A stretch of 64,000 nt of DNA from Streptomyces sp. V4I2 (GTDB lineage: Bacteria; Actinomycetota; Actinomycetes; Streptomycetales; Streptomycetaceae), in NCBI RefSeq assembly GCF_030817655.1, contig NZ_JAUSZM010000003.1:6076001-6140000 (forward strand). Reading direction: 5' to 3'. Within the stretch, counting starts at the first letter, position 1, and each line of letters starts with the position of its first letter. Below, one piece after another: positions 1 through 7,164 of this stretch. The notes under the pieces are model-generated. The model searched no databases and was not told where the DNA came from. It saw only the letters and a list, made by a program, of their open reading frames with translations. A program made the position numbers and the translations under genes.

Positions 1-2
1 CA

Positions 3-1865
3 TGGTGGAACTGGGGCCACTATCTCGCCCTGCTGCAGGCCTCCCCGAACGGCGACGGCATGCCGGTGGCCGGTGGCGAGGTCACCATCACCCCGCCCTG
101 GAGCACTGCGAACGAGCCGACCCTGACCGGCTGCGGCTCCTCCACCACCACCTGCCCCGCCAACCCGGCCAACTTCGTCTACCTGCGCACCAGTCCGTCC
201 TCCACCGCCTCCCTGATCAAGGACCCGAAGTACACGGCGGACGGCCAGACCACCGGCTCCACGCTGGGCTGGGACTGGACCGACAAGGCCGTCTACGGCC
301 AGACCTTCGTGGTCGCGGCGGTGCAGGGCGACTGGACGGCCATCTGGTTCGACGGGCAGAAGGCCTGGTTCTACAACCCCGGCGGCGCCTACTCCATGGC
401 CAACACCGGCACCGCCAAGCAGCTGATCACCCCCGTCGGCACGTCGGCGGTCCCGGTGTACGGACGCGCCTACCCGGAGACCTCCGCCTACCCCTCGTCC
501 CTGAGCACCCTCGCGGCCGACCCCAACCAGCAGCTGACCCCGCTGAGCCACGAGACCATCCAGCCGGGCCAGGCGTACCGCGCGCTCGACCAGGTGACGG
601 GCGACTTCTACTACGCGGAGAACCTCAACTGCACGGCCGACCCCGACTGCCTGCTCGTCGTCGGCACCACGCGGTACTACCCGATCCGCTACAACCACCG
701 GATCGCGTACGTGAAGGCGAGCGACGTCAGAACGATCCAGCCGGTCGTGCCGCCGACCGGCACGTTCAAGCCCGTCACCCCGGCGCGGATCATGGACACC
801 CGCACGGGCACGGGTGTGGCGAAGGCGAAGGTCGGCCCGGCCGGTACGGTCGGTCTCCAGGTCGCGGGTGTGGCCGGGGTGCCGAGCAGTGGGGTCACCG
901 GTGTGGTGGTGAACGTGACCGCGACCGGCGGGACTTCGTCCAGTTACGTCACCGTCTATCCGGACGGCAGTCCGCGCCCGGCGGTCTCCAACCTCAACTT
1001 CAGCGCGGGCGAGACGTTCCCCAACCTGGTCGTGGTCCCCGTGGTCGACGGAAAGGTCGACTTCTACAACAACGCAGGCAGCGTCAACCTCATCGCCGAC
1101 ATCACCGGCTACTACACGAGTGACGGCAGCGGATCGAAGCTCACCAGTGTCGGCCCGGCGCGGATCATGGACACCCGCACGGGCACGGGTGTGGCGAAGG
1201 CGAAGGTCGGCCCGGGCGGTACGGTCCGTCTGCAGGTCGCGGGTGTGGCCGGGGTGCCGAGCAGTGGGGTCACCGGTGTGGTGGTGAACGTGACCGCGAC
1301 CGGCGGGACTTCGTCCAGTTACGTCACCGTCTATCCGGACGGCAGTCCGCGCCCGGCGGTCTCCAACCTCAACTTCAGCGCGGGCGAGACCTTTCCCAAC
1401 CTGGTCGTGGTCCCCGTGGTCGACGGGAAGGTCGACTTCTACAACAACTCCGGCAGCGTCAACCTCGTCGCCGACATCACCGGCTACTTCAGCAGCAGCG
1501 GCTCCGTCGAGCACAACGCCGGCCCGCTCCGCGTCATGGACACCCGCAACGGCACCGGCGTCCGCAAGGGCACGGTCGGCGCCGCCGCCAAGGTCACCCT
1601 GACCGTCGGCGGCAGGAACGGCGTCCCCGTGAACGCCACCGCCGTCGTCCTCAACGTCACCGCGACCGGCGGTACTTCCTCCAGCTACGTCACGGTCTAC
1701 CCCGACGGGACCACCCGGTCCAGCGCGTCCAACCTCAACTTCACGGCCGGCGAGACCATACCCAACCTGGTCGTCGTCCCCGTGATCAACGGAAAGGTCG
1801 ACTTCTACAACAACGCCGGCAGCGTCCACCTCATCGCCGACCTGACGGGCTACTTCACCAGCTGA
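3..1865 (+). CDS. Secreted amidase-like protein with three C-terminal tandem repeats (5' end outside window)
   Basis: The frame is open from the first bases and starts upstream of the window. The first residues (WNWGHYLALLQASP) and the SH3-like stretch that follows (around PANFVYLRTSPS and WTAIWFDGQKAWFYNP) resemble the C-terminal half of streptomycete N-acetylmuramoyl-L-alanine amidases that cleave peptidoglycan outside the cell; this is family recall, and the catalytic domain itself is not visible. From about base 780 there are three consecutive repeats of 123-125 residues, each opening with R-(I/V)-M-D-T-R and closing with A-D-(I/L)-T-G-Y-(Y/F). Repeats 1 and 2 are almost identical in DNA; repeat 3 is diverged. 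The repeats are probably extracellular binding or adhesion modules, but I cannot name their ligand. Confidence 0.6.
   Translation, partial: WWNWGHYLALLQASPNGDGMPVAGGEVTITPPWSTANEPTLTGCGSSTTTCPANPANFVYLRTSPSSTASLIKDPKYTADGQTTGSTLGWDWTDKAVYGQTFVVAAVQGDWTAIWFDGQKAWFYNPGGAYSMANTGTAKQLITPVGTSAVPVYGRAYPETSAYPSSLSTLAADPNQQLTPLSHETIQPGQAYRALDQVTGDFYYAENLNCTADPDCLLVVGTTRYYPIRYNHRIAYVKASDVRTIQPVVPPTGTFKPVTPARIMDTRTGTGVAKAKVGPAGTVGLQVAGVAGVPSSGVTGVVVNVTATGGTSSSYVTVYPDGSPRPAVSNLNFSAGETFPNLVVVPVVDGKVDFYNNAGSVNLIADITGYYTSDGSGSKLTSVGPARIMDTRTGTGVAKAKVGPGGTVRLQVAGVAGVPSSGVTGVVVNVTATGGTSSSYVTVYPDGSPRPAVSNLNFSAGETFPNLVVVPVVDGKVDFYNNSGSVNLVADITGYFSSSGSVEHNAGPLRVMDTRNGTGVRKGTVGAAAKVTLTVGGRNGVPVNATAVVLNVTATGGTSSSYVTVYPDGTTRSSASNLNFTAGETIPNLVVVPVINGKVDFYNNAGSVHLIADLTGYFTS
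781..1865 (+). repeat. Three tandem ~370-bp coding repeats
   Basis: The CATGGACACC landmark recurs at 791, 1166 and 1535, giving periods of 375 and 369 bp. Units 1 and 2 share long stretches of identical DNA, including synonymous positions, which points to recent duplication or gene conversion. Unit 3 keeps the protein pattern but not the nucleotide identity. Confidence 0.9.
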
Positions 1866-1985
1866 GCCCCAGGGCGGCGGGTCGCGAGGCGTACACCGGA
1901 CGCGCGTGTGCCCGCCCACGGCAGACGGGCCTGGTCACGAACGGCTCCTCCCTTCGTGGCCAGGTGCGTCTGCGCCGGCAGGCCC

Positions 1986-2142
1986 GGCACCAGCAACGGT
2001 CCAACCGAAGCGATCAACGGCCGCCTGGAGCACCTGCGCGGCTCCGCCCTCGGCTTCCGCGACCTCACCAACTACATCGCCCGATCCCTACTCGAGACAG
2101 GCGGATTCAGACCCCGACTACTCCCTGCATTGGTGAAGAGCC
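1986..2142 (+). pseudogene. ISL3-family transposase C-terminal remnant
   Basis: A short in-frame stretch (about 1992-2132) reads SNGPTEAINGRLEHLRGSA and then LTNYIARSLLETGGFRPRL, the typical C-terminal end of ISL3-type DDE transposases. Nothing upstream encodes the catalytic domain, so this is a right-end relic of an insertion sequence. Immediately after it, GAAGAGC-C-GCTCTTC at 2135-2149 is a perfect 7-bp inverted repeat. ISL3 elements often end in GGCTCTTC-like termini, so this may be the old element end. The family assignment is from motif recall. Confidence 0.65.
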
Positions 2143-2302
2143 GCTCTTCCTGGGGGTCGGCCGTTGAACTTGCCGCAGGTGAGGTGCCGGGGCGGATCGG
2201 CGTCGGCTGCCCGACCAGGGACAGCGATGCGCAAAGGCAGCCGGAGGCCCGATCTTGTGTCACCGTTCGCAGTGGACTTCTTCGCGTACCCGCTCAGAGC
2301 GG

Positions 2303-2884
2303 TCAACGGCGCACCCGATAGCGCAGATGAAGCACCCGGTTGCCCTGAATCACCACGTCAGGATCCTCCAACAGGTGCTGCGCGTCGACCGACCCGAAGT
2401 AGCGCTTGCCGGACCCGAACACGACGGGTACGACGTCCATGCGCACCTCGTCGACCAGACCCGCGGCAAGCACCTGGCCACCGACCTCGCCGGCGGCGAC
2501 CTCGACCATGCGGTCACCCGCAAGCCCTTGCGCCTCGGCCACGGCTGCCTCGACGCCGTCGACGAAGTGAAACGGCGCCTCGGGGTCCCAGCCCTCGGGC
2601 TCCGGCCGGTGCGTCACGACGACCACGTGGTCGATCCCGCCCGGCGGCTTCCCGTCCCAGCCGTCCGTCATGTCGAAGACGTGGCGGCCGACGACTGTCA
2701 CCCCGATCTGGTCCCAGTACGGCCGGGTGTAATCGTAGGACGTCTGCGACACCTTCACCTCGCCGCTCTCGTCCAACGGGACGTCACCGCTGGACAACCA
2801 GTCGAACAGCGGTCCGGGCTGGTCATTCTCGTCCGCGATGAAGCCGTCCACCGACACCGAGCTGTACATGACCACCTTGCCCAC
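2303..2884 (-). CDS. Dihydrofolate reductase / RibD C-terminal family protein
   Basis: The 193-residue product starts VGKVVMYSSVSVDGFIAD and contains a VVGRHVFDMTDGW segment and a late VVFGSGKRYF motif, the pattern of small RibD-C/DHFR-like NADPH-dependent reductases that are common in actinobacteria and mostly of unknown substrate. The GTG start is chosen because AGAGGAGAG lies just upstream and the family normally begins at this point. A longer open frame continues further upstream but has no family sequence. The gene is intact although it sits among broken genes. A perfect palindrome lies at 2900-2915, directly upstream of the ribosome binding site. It is a single cytosolic domain with no signal peptide. 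Confidence 0.75.
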   Translation of the reverse strand: MGKVVMYSSVSVDGFIADENDQPGPLFDWLSSGDVPLDESGEVKVSQTSYDYTRPYWDQIGVTVVGRHVFDMTDGWDGKPPGGIDHVVVVTHRPEPEGWDPEAPFHFVDGVEAAVAEAQGLAGDRMVEVAAGEVGGQVLAAGLVDEVRMDVVPVVFGSGKRYFGSVDAQHLLEDPDVVIQGNRVLHLRYRVRR

Positions 2885-2899
2885 GGGGCTCTCCTCTGC

Positions 2900-2915
2900 T
2901 TTGGGGTGCCCCAAA
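2900..2915. promoter_or_regulatory. Palindromic operator candidate upstream of the RibD/DHFR-like gene
   Basis: TTTGGGG-TG-CCCCAAA is a perfect 7-2-7 inverted repeat ending 16 bp before the GTG start at 2884. A TAATTT element on the minus strand (2913-2918) overlaps it and could serve as a -10 box, so a bound protein would block transcription. No cognate regulator can be named. Confidence 0.4.
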
Positions 2916-2949
2916 TTAGCGTGTCGTGAGCTGTCGCTCTTGTAAGAAA

Positions 2950-3239
2950 TCAATCGGCCGGCAGCGGCCAGCTGTCCAGCACGTGGCCGGGATGTTCGCG
3001 CAGGAACCGCCGCCGGACTTCGACGTACCGGGTCGGCGTGAGCCCCGGTCGCCCCAGTCGATCGGTCCGGCGGGGTTGATCGCGAACACGGTGGCGGCGA
3101 AGCGGTAGGTCCGGGCCAGCCGCTTCGGCGTGACGCCGATGAGCTCCTTGAACCGCTGTGCGAGATGAGTGCTGCTGACACCGGCTGCCACGTTCAGGTC
3201 GCCGATCGCCAGGTGGCGGATTGCCTCGCGGGGTACAAA
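2950..3239 (-). pseudogene. AraC-family regulator remnant, frameshifted
   Basis: Read on the minus strand, one frame (3239 down to about 3051) gives FVPREAIRHLAIGDLNVAAG and then SSTHLAQRFKELIGVTPKRL, an AraC-type helix-turn-helix. The sequence then continues in a different frame from about 3054 to the stop at 2950 as GLTPTRYVEVRRRFLREHPG and VLDSWPLPAD, the usual end of these regulators. The second HTH helix that should lie between is missing, so an internal deletion of roughly 20 codons shifted the frame. The N-terminal ligand-binding domain is also gone, cut at about 3240. The gene is non-functional. Confidence 0.65.
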
Positions 3240-3246
3240 ATCCTCT

Positions 3247-3735
3247 GTGATCACCAAGCGCGACGATGCGTCCCGTGGGCTGACGCGCGAGGAGTTGCTC
3301 GCATTGCCTGCGGCCGTGGATCTGGAGACGGCGAACCGTGCGCTGTCCCCGAGCCGCACCACGGGGTACGACCTTGCCGAGCGCGGCCGGTATCCGTGCA
3401 CGGTCCTGCGTCTGGGCAACGCCTACGGGGTCGTCACCGCCGACTTGCTCAAGCTGCTCCATATCGGTGTAAGCGAGAGGCCTGCGAATGATGGCCATCG
3501 TCTCGTATGTGTGATCTCGACAAGCCGTGCCACCAGTGTCGCCAAGGAGCTGTGCAGGTCGGTTCATCGCATCGCCAAGGGGCGGGGAGCGCAAGGGGAG
3601 CGCGGACGCCTCGCGGGACCGCCCGCGGTCGGCCCCTGGGACCCCGAACTGGCCCGTGCCATGGAGGAGTCGGGCAGAACGGTCATGGAGGAACGCCTCC
3701 TCCCGGCGCTCCTGTCCGACCTCACCCGCACCTGA
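3247..3735 (+). CDS. Excisionase-like helix-turn-helix protein, possibly fused to foreign C-terminus
   Basis: From the GTG start the product reads VITKRDDASRGLTREELLAL and then AAVDLETANRAL..RTTGYDLAERGRYPCTVLRLGNAYGVVTADLL. This matches the small DNA-binding proteins that accompany integrases in actinomycete integrative elements, where they act as excisionase or regulator. Family members normally stop soon after the TADLL segment (about residue 75). Here the frame runs on for about 90 residues with no family resemblance and ends at a TGA at 3735, so the tail is probably fused debris. No integrase is visible in the window. The start abuts the broken AraC edge, which looks like a recombination junction. 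Confidence 0.5.
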   Translation: MITKRDDASRGLTREELLALPAAVDLETANRALSPSRTTGYDLAERGRYPCTVLRLGNAYGVVTADLLKLLHIGVSERPANDGHRLVCVISTSRATSVAKELCRSVHRIAKGRGAQGERGRLAGPPAVGPWDPELARAMEESGRTVMEERLLPALLSDLTRT

Positions 3736-4086
3736 CAGGGCGAGTCCGGTGGCCGGCTCGATCAGCCCACCGGGGAGTGTCGGCCGGCGTTCACGGACGA
3801 ACCGGAGCCTGGGCCCCCGGCCGAGGAGGCGGACGATCCTGAGCGATGGCTGTACGTTCCGGCGCTGGGCTCCCGGACCGGCTACCAGGACATGGAGCTG
3901 TTCATCGGCGGGCTCGGCGACGCCGCCCTCGCCGACCGGCTGCGGATCGCCATCGGCGGGCGGGGCGCCTTCCGGCGCTTCAAGTACGTCCTCGCCTGTG
4001 ACGAGCGCTCCTGGCGCCGGTACCACCGGTTCTGCGACGAGCGACAGCGTGGTCGGGCTCGCGCCTGGCCGGCCGGGGAGGGCTAC
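3736..4086 (+). pseudogene. UPF0158-family gene remnant
   Basis: In the same frame as the preceding gene, but after its TGA, the translation reads GESGGRLDQPTGECRPAF, then DDPERWLYVPALGSRTGYQD, then MELFIGGLGDAALADRLRIA and GAFRRFKYVLACDE..WRRYHRFCDERQRGRARAW. This is the order of conserved segments in UPF0158 proteins (function unknown). The N-terminus is missing, there is no credible start before the conserved region, and the sequence loses resemblance after about 4086. The best start codon (ATG 3892) would skip the first third of the domain. Confidence 0.55.
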
Positions 4087-4264
4087 TGCCCGAGGCTCCC
4101 CGTACAGCGACTCCGACCCGGGCAAGGGGCGGGAGAAAGCAGCCCGTGTACCACTCCGACGCAGAGGGACAGCCCCGGCAGGTTACCTTCAGCGACCGCA
4201 AGGTCACCGATTGTCAGACCCGGATGGCACAGTGTGAAGCACGGTGTGCACGGGGGAGGACGCC

Positions 4265-4477
4265 ATGGCCGGTACGACAGGAAAGCACCTCACGCTCGCA
4301 GCGCCACGCAGGGAACTCGGTCTGCGGGCGGACGAGTTCACTCCAGGGATCGAACACAGCATGATCCGTACGAGCTGGAGCGGGGACGAGCTGTGCGTCA
4401 GAGCGGGCGAGGTGGCCCGATGGCGTGCGAACCCTGGCGCCGATCAGTTGGCGCGTGGCGGGGAAGCGTGCACCTGA
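4265..4477 (+). CDS. Small hypothetical protein, DUF6397-like N-terminal fragment
   Basis: The 70-residue product contains TLAAPRRELGLRADEFT followed by a short SGDELCVRAGEVARWRA segment. This recalls the N-terminal DNA-binding-like part of streptomycete DUF6397 proteins (residues resembling RELGLKRGEFELAV), which are normally several times longer. The context of neighbouring broken genes suggests a truncated relic. Whether it is expressed cannot be judged from sequence. The ATG at 4265 follows GGGGAGGAC. Confidence 0.25.
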   Translation: MAGTTGKHLTLAAPRRELGLRADEFTPGIEHSMIRTSWSGDELCVRAGEVARWRANPGADQLARGGEACT

Positions 4478-4547
4478 AGAGGCCGTTTCTCGTGTCGGAA
4501 CTGATCGCTGCAGCTGCTGTCGTGCCGTTTTGCCCGCCGACCTAAAG

Positions 4548-4571
4548 TAAGTACACTGATTATAAGTACAC
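4548..4571. promoter_or_regulatory. Direct-repeat operator candidate before the SRPBCC-MarR pair
   Basis: TAAGTACAC occurs at 4548-4556 and again at 4563-4571, 15 bp apart, in an AT-rich island unusual for this genome. The intervening TGATTATAAG resembles an extended -10 element. The downstream MarR gene is the obvious candidate for an autoregulator binding here. Confidence 0.4.
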
Positions 4572-4588
4572 ATACCTTTGGAGGCGGC

Positions 4589-5014
4589 ATGTGGGATTTC
4601 GAGCACACCATCGAGGCTGATGTCACCCCGGCTCAGGTCTGGTCGCGGTACGTGGACACAGCCAGCTGGCCCGAGTGGGACGAGGGGATCGTGCGGGTGA
4701 CGCTGGACGGGCCGTTCGCGGCGGGGAGCACGGGCACGATGACGCCGGAGGGGCAGGATCCGCTGCCGTTCACCATCACGGAAGCTGTTCCGGAGCAGGG
4801 ATTCACCGATGAGACGGTGATTCCCGACGCGGTCACCCTGCGGTTCATTCACCGGCTGACTGCTCTCCCCGGTGGGCGGACGAAGATCACTCACCGCCTC
4901 GAGATCGAAGGGCCGGCCGCCGAGGCGATGGGGCCTGAGCTGGGACCGCAGATCACTTCGGACTTCCCCGAGGCCATGGAGGCCTTGGCGAAGGTCGCAG
5001 GACAGGCCGGATGA
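4589..5014 (+). CDS. SRPBCC-fold (polyketide cyclase/START-like) protein
   Basis: The 141-residue protein is a single SRPBCC domain: an N-terminal strand with VTPAQVWSRYVDTASWPEWD, a central GTMTPEG turn and a C-terminal long helix. Such domains bind hydrophobic ligands in a deep cavity; some act as aromatases or cyclases, others only bind. It starts at an ATG with GGAGGCGGC upstream and overlaps the following MarR gene by four bases (ATGA), so the two are translationally coupled. It is clearly related to the SRPBCC protein at 16262-16699 (shared W..W..GI, F..G, F.DET and TH positions). The role could be ligand sensing with MarR, or a second cyclase. Confidence 0.7.
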   Translation: MWDFEHTIEADVTPAQVWSRYVDTASWPEWDEGIVRVTLDGPFAAGSTGTMTPEGQDPLPFTITEAVPEQGFTDETVIPDAVTLRFIHRLTALPGGRTKITHRLEIEGPAAEAMGPELGPQITSDFPEAMEALAKVAGQAG

Positions 5015-5493
5015 CCGATCGAGCAGCGCGGGAGCAGGGGCCCTGGAACAACCCGGGGTTCCTGCTCTGGCGCGTCACACTCCGCTGGCAGCGCGCCGTC
5101 GCCGGTGCCCTGCGGCCCTACGAGCTGACCCATCCGCAGTTCGTCGTGTTGGCCAGCGCCTGGTGGCTCGGCCGTCACGGGCAGCCGCCCAGCCAGCGCG
5201 AACTCGCGGAGCACGCCGGGATGGATGCCATGACCGCGTCCCAGGTCGCCCGTGCCCTGGAAGGCAAACGGCTCATCAGCCGTGAGCAGGACCCGCACGA
5301 CACCCGGATCAAACGCCTGCACGTCACGGAGCAGGGAACGGCACTCGCCCGGGAGGCCATCGAGCTCGTCGAGGCCGTTGACCGGGCCTACTTCCAGGCG
5401 ACACCGGACGGGCCGGCCTTCGTCGAAGCGCTGCTGGCCCTCGACGCACAGCCCGGCTCAGCAGCGGTTCTCCCTGGCGCGGGCAGCGAGTAG
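5011..5493 (+). CDS. MarR-family transcriptional regulator
   Basis: The 160-residue product has the MarR winged-helix layout: a dimerisation helix, then QRELAEHAGMDAMTASQVAR as HTH and recognition helix, then EGKRLISREQDPHDTRIKRL as the wing (D..R.K motif). MarR proteins are small-molecule-responsive repressors. It is coupled by an ATGA overlap to the upstream SRPBCC gene and its 3' end overlaps the convergent exporter gene by 36 bp. The likely target is the AT-rich repeat at 4548-4571 and possibly the exporter. Its inducer could be the product of the adjacent PKS locus, by inference only. Confidence 0.85.
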   Translation: MTDRAAREQGPWNNPGFLLWRVTLRWQRAVAGALRPYELTHPQFVVLASAWWLGRHGQPPSQRELAEHAGMDAMTASQVARALEGKRLISREQDPHDTRIKRLHVTEQGTALAREAIELVEAVDRAYFQATPDGPAFVEALLALDAQPGSAAVLPGAGSE

Positions 5494-6909
5494 CACCCCC
5501 AGCGCGCTGACCACCGAGGCCAGGGAGAAGAAGGCGAGGCACCAGAAGGCCGCTCGATGGTTGGAGACGGCTGTTGCCCCGCCGCTTCCGCTGCTCACCA
5601 CGGAGACCAGCAGTGCGGAGCCGACGGCACCACCGAGCCGCAGGAAGATGTTGATCAGAGTGACGGCGTCGGGGATGCGTGGTGGGGCCACGGTCACGTA
5701 CGCGGCTGTCGAAGAGGGCACCACTGACAGCGCGTTCCCGACGCCGAGCAACAGCAGACACGCCTCGAGGACGAACAGTGAGGTGTCTACTGGCAGCAAG
5801 GCCGCAGGTACGAAGGCCAGCGTTGTCACCACCGCACCCGCGAGGGACACCGGCCCGCCGCCGAAGCGGTCGGTGAGCTTGCCGGCGAAGGGCAGTACGG
5901 CTGCTCCCACGGCAAATCCGATCATGGCGAGGCCGGTGTCCACCACGCCGTATCCACGGACCAGTTGGAAGTAGAGGGCCCAGATCACCAAGGCGCCGAA
6001 CTGGACCACTCCGGCCAGCAGACTCGACGCGGCCGCGGCCATGAACACCTTGTTGGCGAACAGGTCGAGGTTCAGCAGCGGCGCTTCGGTTCGGCGGGTG
6101 AGGACGCCGAAGGCGACCAGAGCGGCGCAGCCCAGGACCAGGGGGCCGTAGAACGTCGTGAGGGTCAGGCCGTCCGACGCGTCGGACAGGCTCACCGCGT
6201 AGGTCACGGCCGAGAGGCCGGCACCGACCAGGACGAAGCCCACGGCGTCGAACCGGGCCGCCTTCGTGGGCTCGCCTCGCGGGATGAGACGCCTGCCGAG
6301 CCAGAGCCCGACCAGACCCACCGGGATGTTGACGAGGAACAGCCACCGCCAGGAGGCATGGGCGATCAGCAGACCGCCGATCACCGGACCCGCGGCCGGG
6401 CCCAGCACGAGTGCCGCCCCGGCGGTGCTCATCACCCGGCCCATCAGATTCCGGCCCGCGACCTGGGCGATGACCGTCTGGCCCGCCGGCAGCAGCAGCC
6501 CGCCGAAGAGTCCCTGAAGTATCCGGAAGAGGACGAGCAGCCGGATGTCGGTGGCCAAGGCGCACAACATCGACGTCAGGGTGAAGCCACCGAGTGACCA
6601 CATCCACAGACGGCCGGCGCCCAGGCGACGGCTGCCCCAGCCGCACAGCGGCAGGCCGACGACCAGGCCCAGCAGATAGCCGCTGACGATCCACTGGGTG
6701 GACCGGAGCGATGCGTGCAGATCGTCCGCCACCGTGGCGAGGCCGACGTTGACGAGCGCGGCGTCGAGCTGCGTGATGAAGGCGCCCACGATCACCACCG
6801 CGGTCACCTGCCACACGTGGCGGGGAACGCCGGGCACCGGCTCCTGCGGGCCGTCGGCGGCGGCGATGGTGCCGCCCGACGGCTCCGTCTCACCCGAGGG
6901 CGGTCTCAT
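5458..6909 (-). CDS. MFS drug exporter, DHA2 (EmrB/QacA) family
   Basis: The 483-residue protein has about 14 hydrophobic segments. It shows the DHA2 hallmarks: GAFITQLDAALVNVGLATVA in TM1 (motif D1), a GRLWMWSLGGF loop (motif A region) and GPAAGPVIGG (motif C). These proteins expel drugs with proton antiport across the cytoplasmic membrane. The ATG at 6909 follows GGAGAGAAC. It is divergent from the PKS genes across a 210-bp intergenic region and converges on the MarR gene. Position suggests export of, or self-protection from, the polyketide. Confidence 0.85.
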   Translation of the reverse strand: MRPPSGETEPSGGTIAAADGPQEPVPGVPRHVWQVTAVVIVGAFITQLDAALVNVGLATVADDLHASLRSTQWIVSGYLLGLVVGLPLCGWGSRRLGAGRLWMWSLGGFTLTSMLCALATDIRLLVLFRILQGLFGGLLLPAGQTVIAQVAGRNLMGRVMSTAGAALVLGPAAGPVIGGLLIAHASWRWLFLVNIPVGLVGLWLGRRLIPRGEPTKAARFDAVGFVLVGAGLSAVTYAVSLSDASDGLTLTTFYGPLVLGCAALVAFGVLTRRTEAPLLNLDLFANKVFMAAAASSLLAGVVQFGALVIWALYFQLVRGYGVVDTGLAMIGFAVGAAVLPFAGKLTDRFGGGPVSLAGAVVTTLAFVPAALLPVDTSLFVLEACLLLLGVGNALSVVPSSTAAYVTVAPPRIPDAVTLINIFLRLGGAVGSALLVSVVSSGSGGATAVSNHRAAFWCLAFFSLASVVSALGVLLAARARENRC

Positions 6910-7119
6910 GTTCTCTCCCGTGCGCTCGTGACTGTCGGCTCCTCGGCACCAGAGGAATCGATCGCGGTAGCAGTTCGGTCGTGAGTTGCTCGGAATCTCT
7001 TCGAAGGCGCCGTCGCAGGGGGAAAAAGGCCGACGAGCGGTGTTCGATCCGTCCTGCCCAGGCTGTGTCCTGTCGTCACTGCCCGCGGCGGGAGCTCGTG
7101 GGGGAAGGAGATGTTCGCC

Positions 7120-7164
7120 ATGGTCCTCAGGTCCAACTCGCCGACCCCGGGCGGTTCCACGTGA
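7120..7164 (+). CDS. Putative 14-codon leader peptide coupled to KS-alpha
   Basis: A GGAAGGAG sequence (7103-7110), the best ribosome binding site in the region, precedes an ATG at 7120 that encodes MVLRSNSPTPGGST and stops at 7162-7164. The stop overlaps the GTG start of the ketosynthase (GTGA). The ketosynthase start itself has no good Shine-Dalgarno, so ribosomes may be delivered by this leader. An in-frame ATG at 7111 sits directly on the binding site and is less likely. No function of the peptide itself is claimed. Confidence 0.4.
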   Translation: MVLRSNSPTPGGST

